From the NCBI GenBank assembly GCA_024234895.1, contig JACKNJ010000013.1, forward strand, positions 20,027 through 84,026: DNA of 64,000 bases, written 5' to 3'. The notes under the pieces are model-generated. The model was not told the DNA's origin, searched no databases, and was given only the letters and a program-made list of their open reading frames with translations. A program made the position numbers and the translations under genes. Origin of the DNA: Gammaproteobacteria bacterium. Lineage in GTDB: Bacteria; Pseudomonadota; Gammaproteobacteria; JACKNK01. This document shows, in pieces, positions 55,695-64,000 of this stretch; within the stretch, counting starts at the first letter, position 1, and every line of letters begins with the position of its first letter.

Positions 55695-57305
55695 ATGAAG
55701 CAAACCCTCCAACTTCGTATTGGCCAGCAGCTGGCGATGACGCCGCAACTGCGCCAGGCGATCCATCTGCTTCAACTTTCGACGCTCGATCTGAAGAGCG
55801 AGGTGCAGGAAGCCCTCGATTCGAACCTGATGCTCGAAGAGGCCGGTGACGATTTCGACGAAACCGCCGAACAGGCGGCGTTGGAGGACAGTGCAGGTGG
55901 CGACGAGCCGCCGGGCCTGAATGGCAAGGACCGTCTCGACCGCCACGACCAGGCCGGGGACTCGGGCGCCGACGAGTGGGGGCTCGGCGTTCACGATCGC
56001 GACAGCACCGCGACCGCCAGCAGTAGCGCCGATGCCGATGTCGACGCCGAATTCCGCCCGGACGAGCGCAGCGACATCCCCGATGATCCCGGCGCCGACT
56101 TCGGCTGGGACGAGATTTACGACAGCGGCCAGACCAGCTATTCGGCGCCGGCCGACGACGAGGGTCGCGACATCTTCGAGACCCGCCGCGCCAGCCCGGA
56201 CGAAGGCCTGCATGAGCAACTCATCTGGCAACTCGATCTGACGCCGTTCTCCGACGTCGATCGGGTCATCGCCGAGGCCATCATCGACAGCATCGATGAC
56301 GACGGCTATCTGCGAATGTCGCTGGAGGACATCCTCGACGGCCTGATGGACGAGGATGAGGCCGCATCGGTCGATGCGGTGACCCTGGACGAGGTCGAGG
56401 CGGTGCTGCATCGCATCCAGCATTTCGACCCGATCGGCGTTGGCGCGCGTGATCTATCCGAATGCCTGCAATTGCAGTTGCGCGCGCTGCCGGTCGATAC
56501 GCCCAACCGCGACATTGCCCTGTTGATCGTCAAGCGGTACCTCGAAATCCTCGGCGCGCGCGACCTCAAGCAGCTGATGCGTCGACTGAAACTCGAGGAG
56601 GACACCCTCAACGATGTCATTGCGCTGATCCGTTCGCTGGACCCGAAACCGGGGGCGCGCCTCACCGCCAGCCACGCCGAGTACATCGTTCCCGATGTGT
56701 TCGTGCGCAAGGTCAAGGGGTCCTGGCAGGTCGAGCCGAACGTCGAGGCAATGCCGCGCCTGCGCATCAACAGCATGTACGCGAGCATGGTCCGTCGCGC
56801 GGACAACAGTCCGGACAACAGCTACCTGCGCAACCACCTGCAGGAGGCGCGCTGGTTCATCAAGAGCCTGCAAAGCCGCCACGAGACCCTGCTCAAGGTC
56901 GCCCGCGCGATCGTCGCGCGCCAGGTGGATTTCTTCGAGGAGGGCGATGAAGGCATGAAGCCGCTGGTTCTGCGCGACATCGCGGAGGCGGTGGACATGC
57001 ACGAATCGACCATTTCCCGCGTGACCACGCAGAAATACATGCATACGCCGCGCGGCATCTTCGAGTTCAAATACTTCTTTTCAAGCCATGTGGGCACCGC
57101 CGATGGCGGCGAGTGCTCGGCGACCGCCATCCGCGCCATGATCAGGAAAATGACCTCGGCGGAAGACCCGGCGAAACCGTTGAGCGACAGCAAGATCGCG
57201 TCGCTGCTCGACAAGCAGGGGATTCAGGTGGCACGTCGCACCGTGGCCAAATACCGGGAATCGATGTCGATTCCCCCTTCCAACGAGCGCAAGCGCCTGA
57301 GCTGA
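55695..57305 (+). CDS. rpoN: RNA polymerase sigma-54 factor
   Basis: 536 aa. Region I is the Gln/Leu-rich LRIGQQLAMTPQLRQAIHLL. Region II (residues ~50-170) is long, acidic and Asp-rich. The core-binding and DNA-binding regions end in the RpoN box ARRTVAKYRES near the C-terminus. It directs transcription from -24/-12 promoters with enhancer-binding ATPases. It sits in the conserved lptB-rpoN-hpf-ptsN order. Confidence 0.97.
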   Translation: MKQTLQLRIGQQLAMTPQLRQAIHLLQLSTLDLKSEVQEALDSNLMLEEAGDDFDETAEQAALEDSAGGDEPPGLNGKDRLDRHDQAGDSGADEWGLGVHDRDSTATASSSADADVDAEFRPDERSDIPDDPGADFGWDEIYDSGQTSYSAPADDEGRDIFETRRASPDEGLHEQLIWQLDLTPFSDVDRVIAEAIIDSIDDDGYLRMSLEDILDGLMDEDEAASVDAVTLDEVEAVLHRIQHFDPIGVGARDLSECLQLQLRALPVDTPNRDIALLIVKRYLEILGARDLKQLMRRLKLEEDTLNDVIALIRSLDPKPGARLTASHAEYIVPDVFVRKVKGSWQVEPNVEAMPRLRINSMYASMVRRADNSPDNSYLRNHLQEARWFIKSLQSRHETLLKVARAIVARQVDFFEEGDEGMKPLVLRDIAEAVDMHESTISRVTTQKYMHTPRGIFEFKYFFSSHVGTADGGECSATAIRAMIRKMTSAEDPAKPLSDSKIASLLDKQGIQVARRTVAKYRESMSIPPSNERKRLS

Positions 57306-57340
57306 TTCGGCCAGAACGCGAAGCGCGCAAGGAGTTAGTC

Positions 57341-57664
57341 ATGCAAATCAACCTCACCGGTCACCATCTCGACATCACCGATTCGCTGCGCGCCTATGTG
57401 GATGAAAAGTTCGAGCGGCTTGAGCGCCACTTCGACAGCGTCACCAACGTGCATGTGATCCTGAGCGTGGAGAAGACTCGGCAGAAAGCCGAGGCGACCG
57501 TGCATGTGAACGGTGGCGAACTGTTCGCGGATTGCACCGAGGAAGACATGTACGCGGCCCTCGACGGCCTGATCGACAAGCTGGATCGCCAGATCCGCAA
57601 ACACAAGGAAAAGCTGACGGATCATCACCGCAGCGAAGGCGACCGTCGTAACGTCTCCTACTGA
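57341..57664 (+). CDS. hpf: Ribosome hibernation promoting factor, short form
   Basis: 107 aa with the single S30AE fold: QINLTGHHLDITDSLRAYVDEK and KAEATVHVNGGELFADCTEEDMYAALDGL. The long-form C-terminal dimerisation domain is missing. It binds the 30S subunit and stabilises 100S ribosomes in stationary phase. AAGGAG precedes the ATG. Confidence 0.95.
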   Translation: MQINLTGHHLDITDSLRAYVDEKFERLERHFDSVTNVHVILSVEKTRQKAEATVHVNGGELFADCTEEDMYAALDGLIDKLDRQIRKHKEKLTDHHRSEGDRRNVSY

Positions 57665-57677
57665 TCTGCCTGTGGTT

Positions 57678-57739
57678 GCATGCCATCTGGCATGCCTCAG
57701 CATCAGTACGAACCGTGGTGCCCGGGTGCCGGGCGCCAC
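57678..57739 (+). other. Two adjacent stem-loops between hpf and ptsN
   Basis: GCATGCCA/TGGCATGC (57678-57695, 2-base loop) and GTGGTGCCCGG/CCGGGCGCCAC (57715-57739, 3-base loop, one G-U). No T run follows either. They lie in an operon gap of 106 bases and could set processing or stability. Confidence 0.55.
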
Positions 57740-57770
57740 GTTCATCACCCCGCAAAATTGAATTCCGTCC

Positions 57771-58250
57771 ATGCCCAGTAATCTGATCAGCGCGCTGTTG
57801 AACGAAAAGCGGATTGCCTGCCAGGTTCATGTGAACAGCAAGAAAGGGGCGCTCGACCTGATCAGCGAAACGCTCGCCGACGGGCTTGAATCGGTGACCC
57901 GTGAACAGGTGTTCGACAGCCTCAACGGTCGGGAGCGCCTGGGTAGCACGGGCTTCGGCAAGGGCGTCGCGCTGCCGCACGGACGTATGCCTAACGTGTA
58001 TCGCCCGGTCGGGGTGTTCATGACCCTCGACGAAGCCATCGATTACGACGCCATCGACGGTCAGCCGGTCGATCTGCTGTTCGCGCTGGTCGTTCCGGAA
58101 GCGGCCACCGAAGAGCACTTGCAGATATTCGCGGAGCTCTCCGCGCTGTTTTCGGACGAGGGCGTTTGCAAGCGTCTGCGGTCCTGCTCGGGCGACGATG
58201 GCGACGAGGTCCTCGCGTTGCTGACCGGGGGCGCCAGCAACCCCGCCTGA
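57771..58250 (+). CDS. ptsN: Nitrogen-regulatory PTS protein EIIA(Ntr)
   Basis: 159 aa, one EIIA(Fru)-like domain. The phosphorylated His lies in GVALPHGRMPNVYRPVGVF. LDEAIDYDAIDGQPVDLLFALVVPE fits PtsN. Its phosphorylation state controls potassium transport and nitrogen/carbon responses. It follows hpf and precedes hprK. Confidence 0.94.
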   Translation: MPSNLISALLNEKRIACQVHVNSKKGALDLISETLADGLESVTREQVFDSLNGRERLGSTGFGKGVALPHGRMPNVYRPVGVFMTLDEAIDYDAIDGQPVDLLFALVVPEAATEEHLQIFAELSALFSDEGVCKRLRSCSGDDGDEVLALLTGGASNPA

Positions 58251-58267
58251 ACGGGTCCTCGCGCACC

Positions 58268-59209
58268 ATGCCGACCACCACCGTTCATGCGCTCTATCAG
58301 CGTTTCCAGAAGCGCCTGGGGCTGCGCTGGATCGACGGCGAGAATGCGCCACCCAGGCGCCTGATCGATCGTCCGATCGACGAAAGCATCGATCTCATCG
58401 CGCACATGAACCCGGTGCACCCGCACCCGGTGCAGATCATCGGCGATTCCGAACTCCGCTATCTGACCCAGATTCCAGCCGATAGCCGCGAGCGTCTGAT
58501 CAAACGCGTTTGTGTGCCTTCGACCGCGTTGCTGTTGATCGCCGACGGCCAGCAGGCGCCGGCGGACCTGCGGGCGGCGGCGCAGGAGCAGGGGATTGCC
58601 GTGATCGGTAGCGATCGCGTCAGTCATCAGCTGATCTCCGATCTCAACTATTTCCTGCGTCAGCGCCTGTTGCGACGCGCCACCATTCACGGCGTGTTCA
58701 TCGAGGTGCTCGGCGTCGGCGTGCTGCTGACCGGCAAGGCCGGGGTCGGCAAGAGCGAACTGGCGCTCGAACTCATCAGTCGCGGCAGTCGCCTGATCGC
58801 CGACGACGCCCCGGAATTCGTGCGCGACGCACCGGACCGCATCTCCGGCTATTGCCCGGCGACGCTGCAAACCTTCCTGGAAGTGCGCGGCCTGGGCATC
58901 CTGAACATCGTCGAGATGTTCGGCGACAACGCCGTCAAACTGACCAAATACCTGCGTCTGGTCGTGCATCTGCAACCGATCGACGAATTCGATCTGTCGG
59001 CCACCGACCGCCTCACCGGCACCCGCGATCAGATCGACGTGCTTGGCATGCCGGTGCCGCGAGTGGTACTGCCGGTCGCGCCCGGTCGCAACCTCGCCGT
59101 GCTGGTGGAATCGGCTGTCCGCAAGGAAACCCTGCTGCGACGGGGTTACGATGCCGCCGCCGAATTCGCGGAACGCCAGCAGCGCCAGATGCAGCAGGGA
59201 GAGGAATGA
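58268..59209 (+). CDS. hprK: HPr kinase/phosphorylase
   Basis: 313 aa. The P-loop GKAGVGKS is at residues 156-163, a conserved HG pair (HGVFIEVLGVG, H141) precedes it, and LIADDAPEFV and the HPrK signature LEVRGLGILNIVEMFGDNAV follow. It phosphorylates HPr on Ser (S48 here) and reverses it. HprK is standard in Firmicutes and in some beta/gammaproteobacteria, where it sits beside rapZ and a PTS phosphorelay, as here. It overlaps rapZ. Confidence 0.95.
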   Translation: MPTTTVHALYQRFQKRLGLRWIDGENAPPRRLIDRPIDESIDLIAHMNPVHPHPVQIIGDSELRYLTQIPADSRERLIKRVCVPSTALLLIADGQQAPADLRAAAQEQGIAVIGSDRVSHQLISDLNYFLRQRLLRRATIHGVFIEVLGVGVLLTGKAGVGKSELALELISRGSRLIADDAPEFVRDAPDRISGYCPATLQTFLEVRGLGILNIVEMFGDNAVKLTKYLRLVVHLQPIDEFDLSATDRLTGTRDQIDVLGMPVPRVVLPVAPGRNLAVLVESAVRKETLLRRGYDAAAEFAERQQRQMQQGEE

Positions 59210-60084
59210 AGTTCATCATCGTCAGTGGGTTGTCCGGCGCGGGCAAATCCGTCGCGCTCGCCACCATCGAAGACCTGGGTTACTTCGCGATCGACAATCT
59301 GCCGGTCGCGTTGTTGCGTGGCCTGGCCGACCAGATTCTGGCGGGGGCCGATGCCAATCGGTACGAACGCACGGCCGTTGGTATCGACGCCCGCAACGAT
59401 GCCAGCGCCCTGGACCAGCTGCCGGCCATTCTTGAGGAACTGCGCGCGCGCGGCATTCTGACCATCGTGGTCTTCCTGCAGGCCGATGACGACGAGTTGC
59501 TCAAACGCTTCCACGAAACCCGCCGCAAGCACCCGCTCACCTCCGACCAGCGCGCGCTCGCCGATGCGGTGAAGCTGGAACGAACCCTGCTCGAACCGCT
59601 GATGGAAAGTGCCGATCTGGTCATCGACACGACCGGCACCAACCAGCACCAGCTGCGCGACATCCTCGTGCAGCGCCTGGAACCGGACTCCCGGGGCCGC
59701 TTGTCGATGCTGGTGCAATCCTTCGGCTTCAAGCACGGCGTGCCCACCGACGTGGATTTCGTGTTCGACGTGCGCTGCCTGCCCAATCCGCACTGGGAGC
59801 CGCGCCTGCGCGCGCTGACCGGTCGCGATCGGGAAGTGGTCGAGTTCCTCGAGGCGGACGATTCCGTGCATGCAATGCTCGGCGACATCGAGGCCTTCCT
59901 GGAACGCTGGGTGCCGGCGTTCGAGAACAGCAATCGCACCTATCTGACCATCGCGATCGGCTGCACCGGCGGCCAGCACCGTTCCGTGTACGTCGCCGAG
60001 CGGGTCGCCGAGCATTTCCGCGGCAAGCGCGACAACGTGATCCTGCGGCACCGCGAGATGGCACCGGGCATGGGGCGCGTATGA
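59206..60084 (+). CDS. rapZ: RNase adapter protein RapZ
   Basis: 292 aa. Walker A GLSGAGKSVALATIEDLG, a Walker B-like region, and the C-terminal RNA-binding/phosphosugar domain (FKHGVPTDVDFVFDVRCLPNPHW, IGCTGGQHRSVYVAERVAEHF) are intact. In E. coli it targets GlmZ sRNA to RNase E and controls GlmS. It starts inside the hprK stop (ATGA) and overlaps the next PTS gene. Confidence 0.96.
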   Translation: MKFIIVSGLSGAGKSVALATIEDLGYFAIDNLPVALLRGLADQILAGADANRYERTAVGIDARNDASALDQLPAILEELRARGILTIVVFLQADDDELLKRFHETRRKHPLTSDQRALADAVKLERTLLEPLMESADLVIDTTGTNQHQLRDILVQRLEPDSRGRLSMLVQSFGFKHGVPTDVDFVFDVRCLPNPHWEPRLRALTGRDREVVEFLEADDSVHAMLGDIEAFLERWVPAFENSNRTYLTIAIGCTGGQHRSVYVAERVAEHFRGKRDNVILRHREMAPGMGRV

Positions 60085-60479
60085 GTGTCGGTATCCTGCT
60101 GGTCACGCACGCCGGCGTGGGCGATGCCTTCCTGAGCAATGCGCTGGCGACCTGGCCGGTCGATCTGCCGACCCGCGTGGCCGCGCTCGAAGTGCCTCGT
60201 GATGGGGATCTCGACAAAATCGGCGCGTGCGCCGACGCGCTGATCGCCGACCTGAATGAGGGCGACGGCGTGCTGGCGCTGGTCGATCTGGGCGGCGCGA
60301 CGCCATTCAACCTGATGCGAGCGCGGCTCGGGCCGCGGCTTGCGGTGGTCACCGGACTCAATTTTCCGATGTTGATGCGGGCCTTGAACTACGCGGACCG
60401 GCCGTTGTTCGAAGTCGCCGCCAAAGCCGCTGATGGCGCGCTGCGTGGCGTCGCGGTCTATCCGGAGGTAAACGCATGA
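60081..60479 (+). CDS. PTS EIIA, mannose-family type
   Basis: 132 aa. The phosphorylated His is H10 in VGILLVTHAGVGDAF; DGVLALVDLGGATPFNLMRAR fits EIIA(Man). No EIIB, EIIC or EIID is encoded in the window. Such stand-alone EIIA(Man) proteins are part of regulatory PTS relays. It overlaps rapZ and HPr. Confidence 0.9.
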   Translation: MSVGILLVTHAGVGDAFLSNALATWPVDLPTRVAALEVPRDGDLDKIGACADALIADLNEGDGVLALVDLGGATPFNLMRARLGPRLAVVTGLNFPMLMRALNYADRPLFEVAAKAADGALRGVAVYPEVNA

Positions 60480-60751
60480 CGGTTATCGAAACCCCGCTGA
60501 CGATCATCAACGAACTGGGCCTGCACGCCCGCGCGGCGGCCAAGTTCGTCACCGTGGCGGGCGGGTATGCCAGCGACATCAAGCTCGCACGCGGCGAGCG
60601 TCGGGTCGACGGCAAAAGCATCATGGGCGTGATGCTGCTGGCCGCGCCGAAGGGCACGGAATTGACGCTGACGGCCACGGGCGAGGATGCCGACGCGGCG
60701 GTCGAGGCGCTGCTGGCGCTGGTCGCGGATTACTTCGGGGAAGGCAAGTAA
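60476..60751 (+). CDS. ptsH: HPr phosphocarrier protein
   Basis: 91 aa. The catalytic His is H17 in LGLHARAAAKFV; the kinase target Ser is S48 in RRVDGKSIMGVML. Both sites present match the hprK gene upstream. It carries phosphate from EI to the EIIA proteins and overlaps the preceding gene. It may be named ptsO/npr in a regulatory context. Confidence 0.93.
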   Translation: MTVIETPLTIINELGLHARAAAKFVTVAGGYASDIKLARGERRVDGKSIMGVMLLAAPKGTELTLTATGEDADAAVEALLALVADYFGEGK

Positions 60752-60754
60752 GCC

Positions 60755-62482
60755 ATGACCCTGGCATTGCACGGCATCGGAGTTTCCGCAGGCATCGCCA
60801 GCGGGCCGGTGCATGTGCTGCATCGCGAACTGCCGGAGGTGCCGTATTACCCGATCGCGGCCAACGCGATCGATACCGAGGTCACGCGTTACCGGCTCGC
60901 GGTCGATCTGGCGCGGACGCAGTTGCGCGCGGTCGGATTGCCCGCCGGCACGCCGTCCGACATCGCCGAATTCATCGAGACGCATCTGTTGATGCTCGAC
61001 GACGTGACTCTGTCCGAACGCCCGCTCGAGATCATCCGCGCCGAGGGCTGCAACGCCGAATGGGCGCTGAAGCTGCAATGCGACGCGCTCTGCCGCGTGT
61101 TCGACGAGATGGACGATCCGTATCTGCGCACGCGGCGCGACGATGTCGCGCACGTCGTCACGCGTATTCAGCTCGCGCTGATCAACGAATCGCCGCAGCC
61201 GCATGAGACCGAGACGGATGCGCTGATCGGCCATATCGTCGTGGCCGACGACCTGAGCCCGGCCGACGTGGTGCTGCTGCAACAGCGTGGCATCGCCGGT
61301 TTCGTGACCGAGTTCGGCGGGCCGCTGTCCCACTCGGCGATCCTCGCCCGCAACCTCGGCCTGCCGGCCGTGGTCGGCGTGCACGGTGCGCGCGGGCTGC
61401 TCGACGAGGACGAGATCATCATCCTCGACGGCGGCAGCGGCATCCTGCTGGCCAACGCGGACGAACGCGCGCACGCCTTCTACGACGAGCGCGCCCGCGC
61501 GCGGCAGCGTTCCCGCGACGAACTGGCCAGCTTCATCGGCACGGCCGCGGTCACCCGGGACGGCCAGCCGGTGGAACTGATGGCGAACATCGAATTGCGT
61601 GAGGACCTGGATGCGGTGCGTGCCTCCGGGCGGCACGGCATCGGTCTTTACCGTACCGAATTTCTCTACATGAACCGGCCAGCGCCACCCACCGAGGAGG
61701 AACACCTGGCGGCGTACCGGGCGGCGGTCGAAGCCCTGGACGGGGAAACCCTGACCGTCCGCACCATGGACCTCGGTGCCGACAAGCAGATCGGCAGCGG
61801 GCGCAGCGTGGCGTCCAATCCGGCACTGGGGCTGCGCGGCATCCGCCTGTGTCTGAACGAACCGAATCTGTTCCTGCCGCAGGTGCGCGCGATCCTGCGC
61901 GCCTCCGTGCTGGGGCCGGTCGAGATCATGGTGCCGATGATCTCCAGCCTCACCGAGATCCAGCAGGTTCAGAACGTCATCGAGCTGACCAAGCAGAGTC
62001 TTGCGCGGGATGGCCTGCCTTACGACCCGAACATCCGCGTCGGCGGCATGATCGAGGTGCCGGCCGCGGCGTTGTGCGCGGACGTGTTCGCGGAATACCT
62101 GGATTTTCTGTCCATCGGCACCAACGACCTGATCCAGTACACGTTGGCGATCGACCGCGTCGATGACGAGGTCAACTATCTCTACGACGCCTTGAACCCG
62201 GGTGTGCTGAAATTGATCCAGGGCGTCATCGAGGCCGGCGAGCGCGCGGGGATTCCGGTCTCCATGTGCGGCGAGATGGCCGGTGATGCACGTTACACGC
62301 GTTTGCTGCTGGGCATGGGGCTGCGTCGTTTCAGCATGCACCCGTCGTCGCTGCTGGAGATCAAGCGGGTCATCACCGAGTGTGATTGCCGGCAGCTCCG
62401 CGAGCAGGTGCCGGCGGTGGTGCGCGAGGGTCGCCCCGAGAAACTTCGTGAATTGATGAACAACCTGGATCGGGTGGCGTGA
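60755..62482 (+). CDS. ptsI: PTS enzyme I
   Basis: 575 aa, the size of EI. The phosphorylated His sits in TEFGGPLSHSAILARNLGLPAVVG. The PEP-binding part has GIGLYRTEFLYMNR, LRGIRLCLNEPNLFLPQVRAIL and the active-site Cys in SMCGEMAGDARYT. There is no N-terminal GAF domain, so it is EI rather than EI(Ntr)/PtsP. It feeds phosphate from PEP to HPr, EIIA(Man) and EIIA(Ntr). Confidence 0.95.
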   Translation: MTLALHGIGVSAGIASGPVHVLHRELPEVPYYPIAANAIDTEVTRYRLAVDLARTQLRAVGLPAGTPSDIAEFIETHLLMLDDVTLSERPLEIIRAEGCNAEWALKLQCDALCRVFDEMDDPYLRTRRDDVAHVVTRIQLALINESPQPHETETDALIGHIVVADDLSPADVVLLQQRGIAGFVTEFGGPLSHSAILARNLGLPAVVGVHGARGLLDEDEIIILDGGSGILLANADERAHAFYDERARARQRSRDELASFIGTAAVTRDGQPVELMANIELREDLDAVRASGRHGIGLYRTEFLYMNRPAPPTEEEHLAAYRAAVEALDGETLTVRTMDLGADKQIGSGRSVASNPALGLRGIRLCLNEPNLFLPQVRAILRASVLGPVEIMVPMISSLTEIQQVQNVIELTKQSLARDGLPYDPNIRVGGMIEVPAAALCADVFAEYLDFLSIGTNDLIQYTLAIDRVDDEVNYLYDALNPGVLKLIQGVIEAGERAGIPVSMCGEMAGDARYTRLLLGMGLRRFSMHPSSLLEIKRVITECDCRQLREQVPAVVREGRPEKLRELMNNLDRVA

Positions 62483-63021
62483 ACGAGTGGGATGATTTGG
62501 GCGACGAAGACGACTTCGACGCCGACGACGATCGCATCAGCAAGTCGCAGCGCAAGCGCGAGTCGCATGCGTTACAGGACATCGGCGAGGCCCTGGTCGA
62601 ACTGTCGCCCAAGGATCTGGCGACTATCCCGATGCCCGACATACTTGCCGAGGCGGTGGGTGCCGCGCGCTCGATCGGCAAGCATCGCGGCAAGCATGGC
62701 GCGCTGAAGCGCCAGCGCCAGTTCATCGGCAAGGTCATGCGGAATATCGACGCGGAGCCAGTGGTCGCCGCCTACGAAGCCTTGCTGGATCGGGACAGGG
62801 TCGCCAACGTGCGCTTCCATCAGTTGGAGCATTGGCGCGACCGTCTGCTGGCGGAAGGCGACGACGCCATCGAGGAACTGCTCGAGGAATACCCCGGTGC
62901 GGATCGTCAGCGTCTGCGGCTGCTGCTGCGGACCGCGCAACGCGAGCAGGAGCAGGGCAAGGCGCCGAGCGCGGCACGTAACCTGTTCAAGTACCTGCGG
63001 GAGTTGGCGCAGAACGCCTGA
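62479..63021 (+). CDS. darP: Ribosome-associated protein DarP (YjgA, DUF615)
   Basis: 180 aa from a GTG overlapping the ptsI stop. An acidic N-tail (EWDDLGDEDDFDADDD) is followed by KSQRKRESHALQDIGEALVELS and a GKHRGKHGALKRQRQFIGKVMR basic stretch typical of DUF615. It binds late 50S precursors and aids ribosome assembly. Its place after the PTS genes is coupled only by overlap. Confidence 0.9.
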   Translation: MNEWDDLGDEDDFDADDDRISKSQRKRESHALQDIGEALVELSPKDLATIPMPDILAEAVGAARSIGKHRGKHGALKRQRQFIGKVMRNIDAEPVVAAYEALLDRDRVANVRFHQLEHWRDRLLAEGDDAIEELLEEYPGADRQRLRLLLRTAQREQEQGKAPSAARNLFKYLRELAQNA

Positions 63022-63285
63022 GCGGTGGACTCGCTGATGTCGTGATCATCAGCGGTTGCTTTGAGCGGGTTTCCAGGCGACGCCATGATCTTCCCGGTCA
63101 CGCCAGAACAAGGCTTTTCGCGGATTCGCGCGATTGCCACGGCGAACCGAGATGAGTCCGCGAAGGAACGCGCATGATGCCATCCTGGAATTGCGACCGC
63201 CGGGTGCGCCAAGCCCACGCTACTTGGGTCTGTCACACGCGGGCGTGAGAATCCGCGCAGCAGGGCAATCCGGGCAGCACACGCT
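63022..63285. other. 264-base spacer, nothing recognised
   Basis: No gene, tRNA or strong terminator is visible. A GATCATCAGC near 63045 is too short to be a useful hairpin. The promoter of the last gene is probably here. Confidence 0.4.
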
Positions 63286-63999
63286 ATGCGAGGCATGGTC
63301 GCGGCTTTGACGTTCAGACGTTCGCGCACACGAGGGCTCCGCCTCTGGCGCCGCGAAGTCGTTCACCGGTTCATCTCCGCGCTCACGCAACCGAGGCGGT
63401 TGCCGGAAGCGGATATGCAGGAACTGTTGCCGACGCTCCATACCGGTGACCTGGTGCTGTTCTCCGGGCGCGGGATGGTCGGGCGCGCCATCCGCTTCCT
63501 GACCGGCAGCCACTGGTCCCATGTCGGCATGGTCGTGCGCGATCCGGAGGACGGGCGGCTGCTGGTCTGGGAGGCGACGACGTTCAGCAATGTCGCGGAT
63601 GTGGATACCGGCCGCATTCATCGTGGCGTCGCGCTGGTGCCGCTGGACGAGAAGATCCGACGCTACCCCGGGGATGTGGCGGTGCGGCGGCTGAGGGGGG
63701 AGTTCTCCGTCGGCTCCGGCCTGAAACGAGTGGAGCGCATGATCGCGATCCTGCGGCATGCGCCGTATCGCAATTACATCCTTGGCCACCTGCTGTCGTA
63801 TTGGTGGCCGAACCGGAGTTGGCTGGGGCCGCGGGCCGGGACGTTTTGCAGCGAGCTGGTCGCGGTTGCGTATCAGCGGCTTGGGGTGCTGTCGAAGGAG
63901 AGCGTGCCGGCGGTACGCACGGTGCCGGCGGATTTTCTGCGCATGCGGGAGTTTCGGGGGGTGTTGTCGGGGCCGGTACGGGTGCGGCGGGATTCGTAG
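63286..63999 (+). CDS. YiiX/NlpC-P60-like permuted papain-fold protein
   Basis: 237 aa. The segment TGDLVLFSGRGMVGRAIRFLTGSHWSHVGMVVRD carries the permuted family's His, and the C-terminal GTFCSELVAVAYQRLG holds the catalytic-type Cys. This order (His first, Cys later) is that of the permuted papain-like YiiX/DUF830 clan. An N-terminal arginine-rich ~40-residue stretch precedes it. The substrate is unknown; related enzymes hydrolyse acyl or peptide bonds. Confidence 0.78.
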   Translation: MRGMVAALTFRRSRTRGLRLWRREVVHRFISALTQPRRLPEADMQELLPTLHTGDLVLFSGRGMVGRAIRFLTGSHWSHVGMVVRDPEDGRLLVWEATTFSNVADVDTGRIHRGVALVPLDEKIRRYPGDVAVRRLRGEFSVGSGLKRVERMIAILRHAPYRNYILGHLLSYWWPNRSWLGPRAGTFCSELVAVAYQRLGVLSKESVPAVRTVPADFLRMREFRGVLSGPVRVRRDS

Positions 64000-64000
64000 G

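Noticed and set aside
60755..62482. EI(Ntr)/PtsP instead of EI
   Set aside because: No N-terminal GAF domain; 575 aa is the EI size.

Overview
The window is a GC-rich, gene-dense chromosomal segment of a gammaproteobacterium. Evidence includes the order gyrA-serC-serA-pheA-hisC-tyrA-aroA-cmk-rpsA-ihfB-lapA-lapB-pyrF, the kdsD-kdsC-lptC-lptA-lptB-rpoN-hpf-ptsN-hprK-rapZ-HPr-EI block, efpL and darP. A Chromatiales-like or sulfur-oxidising lineage is my guess only. I see no phage, IS transposase or CRISPR array; the accessory DNA consists of short palindromic repeats and a few cassette-like genes.

Layout. 1-6.5 kb: SulP anion transporter (cut by the left edge), EfpL, an unknown anchored protein, a small membrane protein, a class V aminotransferase, a SYLF protein and a CbiX-like chelatase. 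6.5-12.5 kb: an unknown exported protein, two tandem HupE/UreJ proteins, a DM13 protein, mtgA, a glycosyltransferase, a coding-poor gap and an unknown protein. 12.6-31 kb: a Cache-GGDEF diguanylate cyclase, gyrA, then serine and aromatic amino-acid genes, interrupted by a UPF0332/HEPN-MNT pair, and on through rpsA, ihfB, lapAB and pyrF. 31-37 kb: a PaaK-like ligase, tRNA-Ser(GGA), xseB-ispA, and a rubrerythrin / HdrD-like Fe-S protein / DUF3501 cluster. 37-41.4 kb: a VWA lipoprotein divergent from an ECF sigma/anti-sigma pair, two small unknown genes and an orphan Flp pilin. 41.6-46.1 kb: one very large gene that appears to fuse an O-antigen-ligase/Wzy-type membrane domain, a beta-rich loop and a heparinase II/III-like domain. 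46.3-51 kb: ispG, a DUF523-DUF1722 protein, a GNAT enzyme, mrp and an unknown gene. 51-64 kb: yrbG, the KDO/Lpt/rpoN/regulatory-PTS operon, darP and a permuted-papain-fold protein.

The strongest leads are the polymerase-lyase fusion, the redox cluster with a Fur-family-like box and two embedded REP doublets, the HEPN-MNT pair, and the HPr-kinase-containing phosphorelay that shows no sugar permease. Four apparent single-base frameshifts fall within about 1.5 kb (45.1-46.7 kb). One of them is in the normally essential ispG, so local sequence error is likely there.
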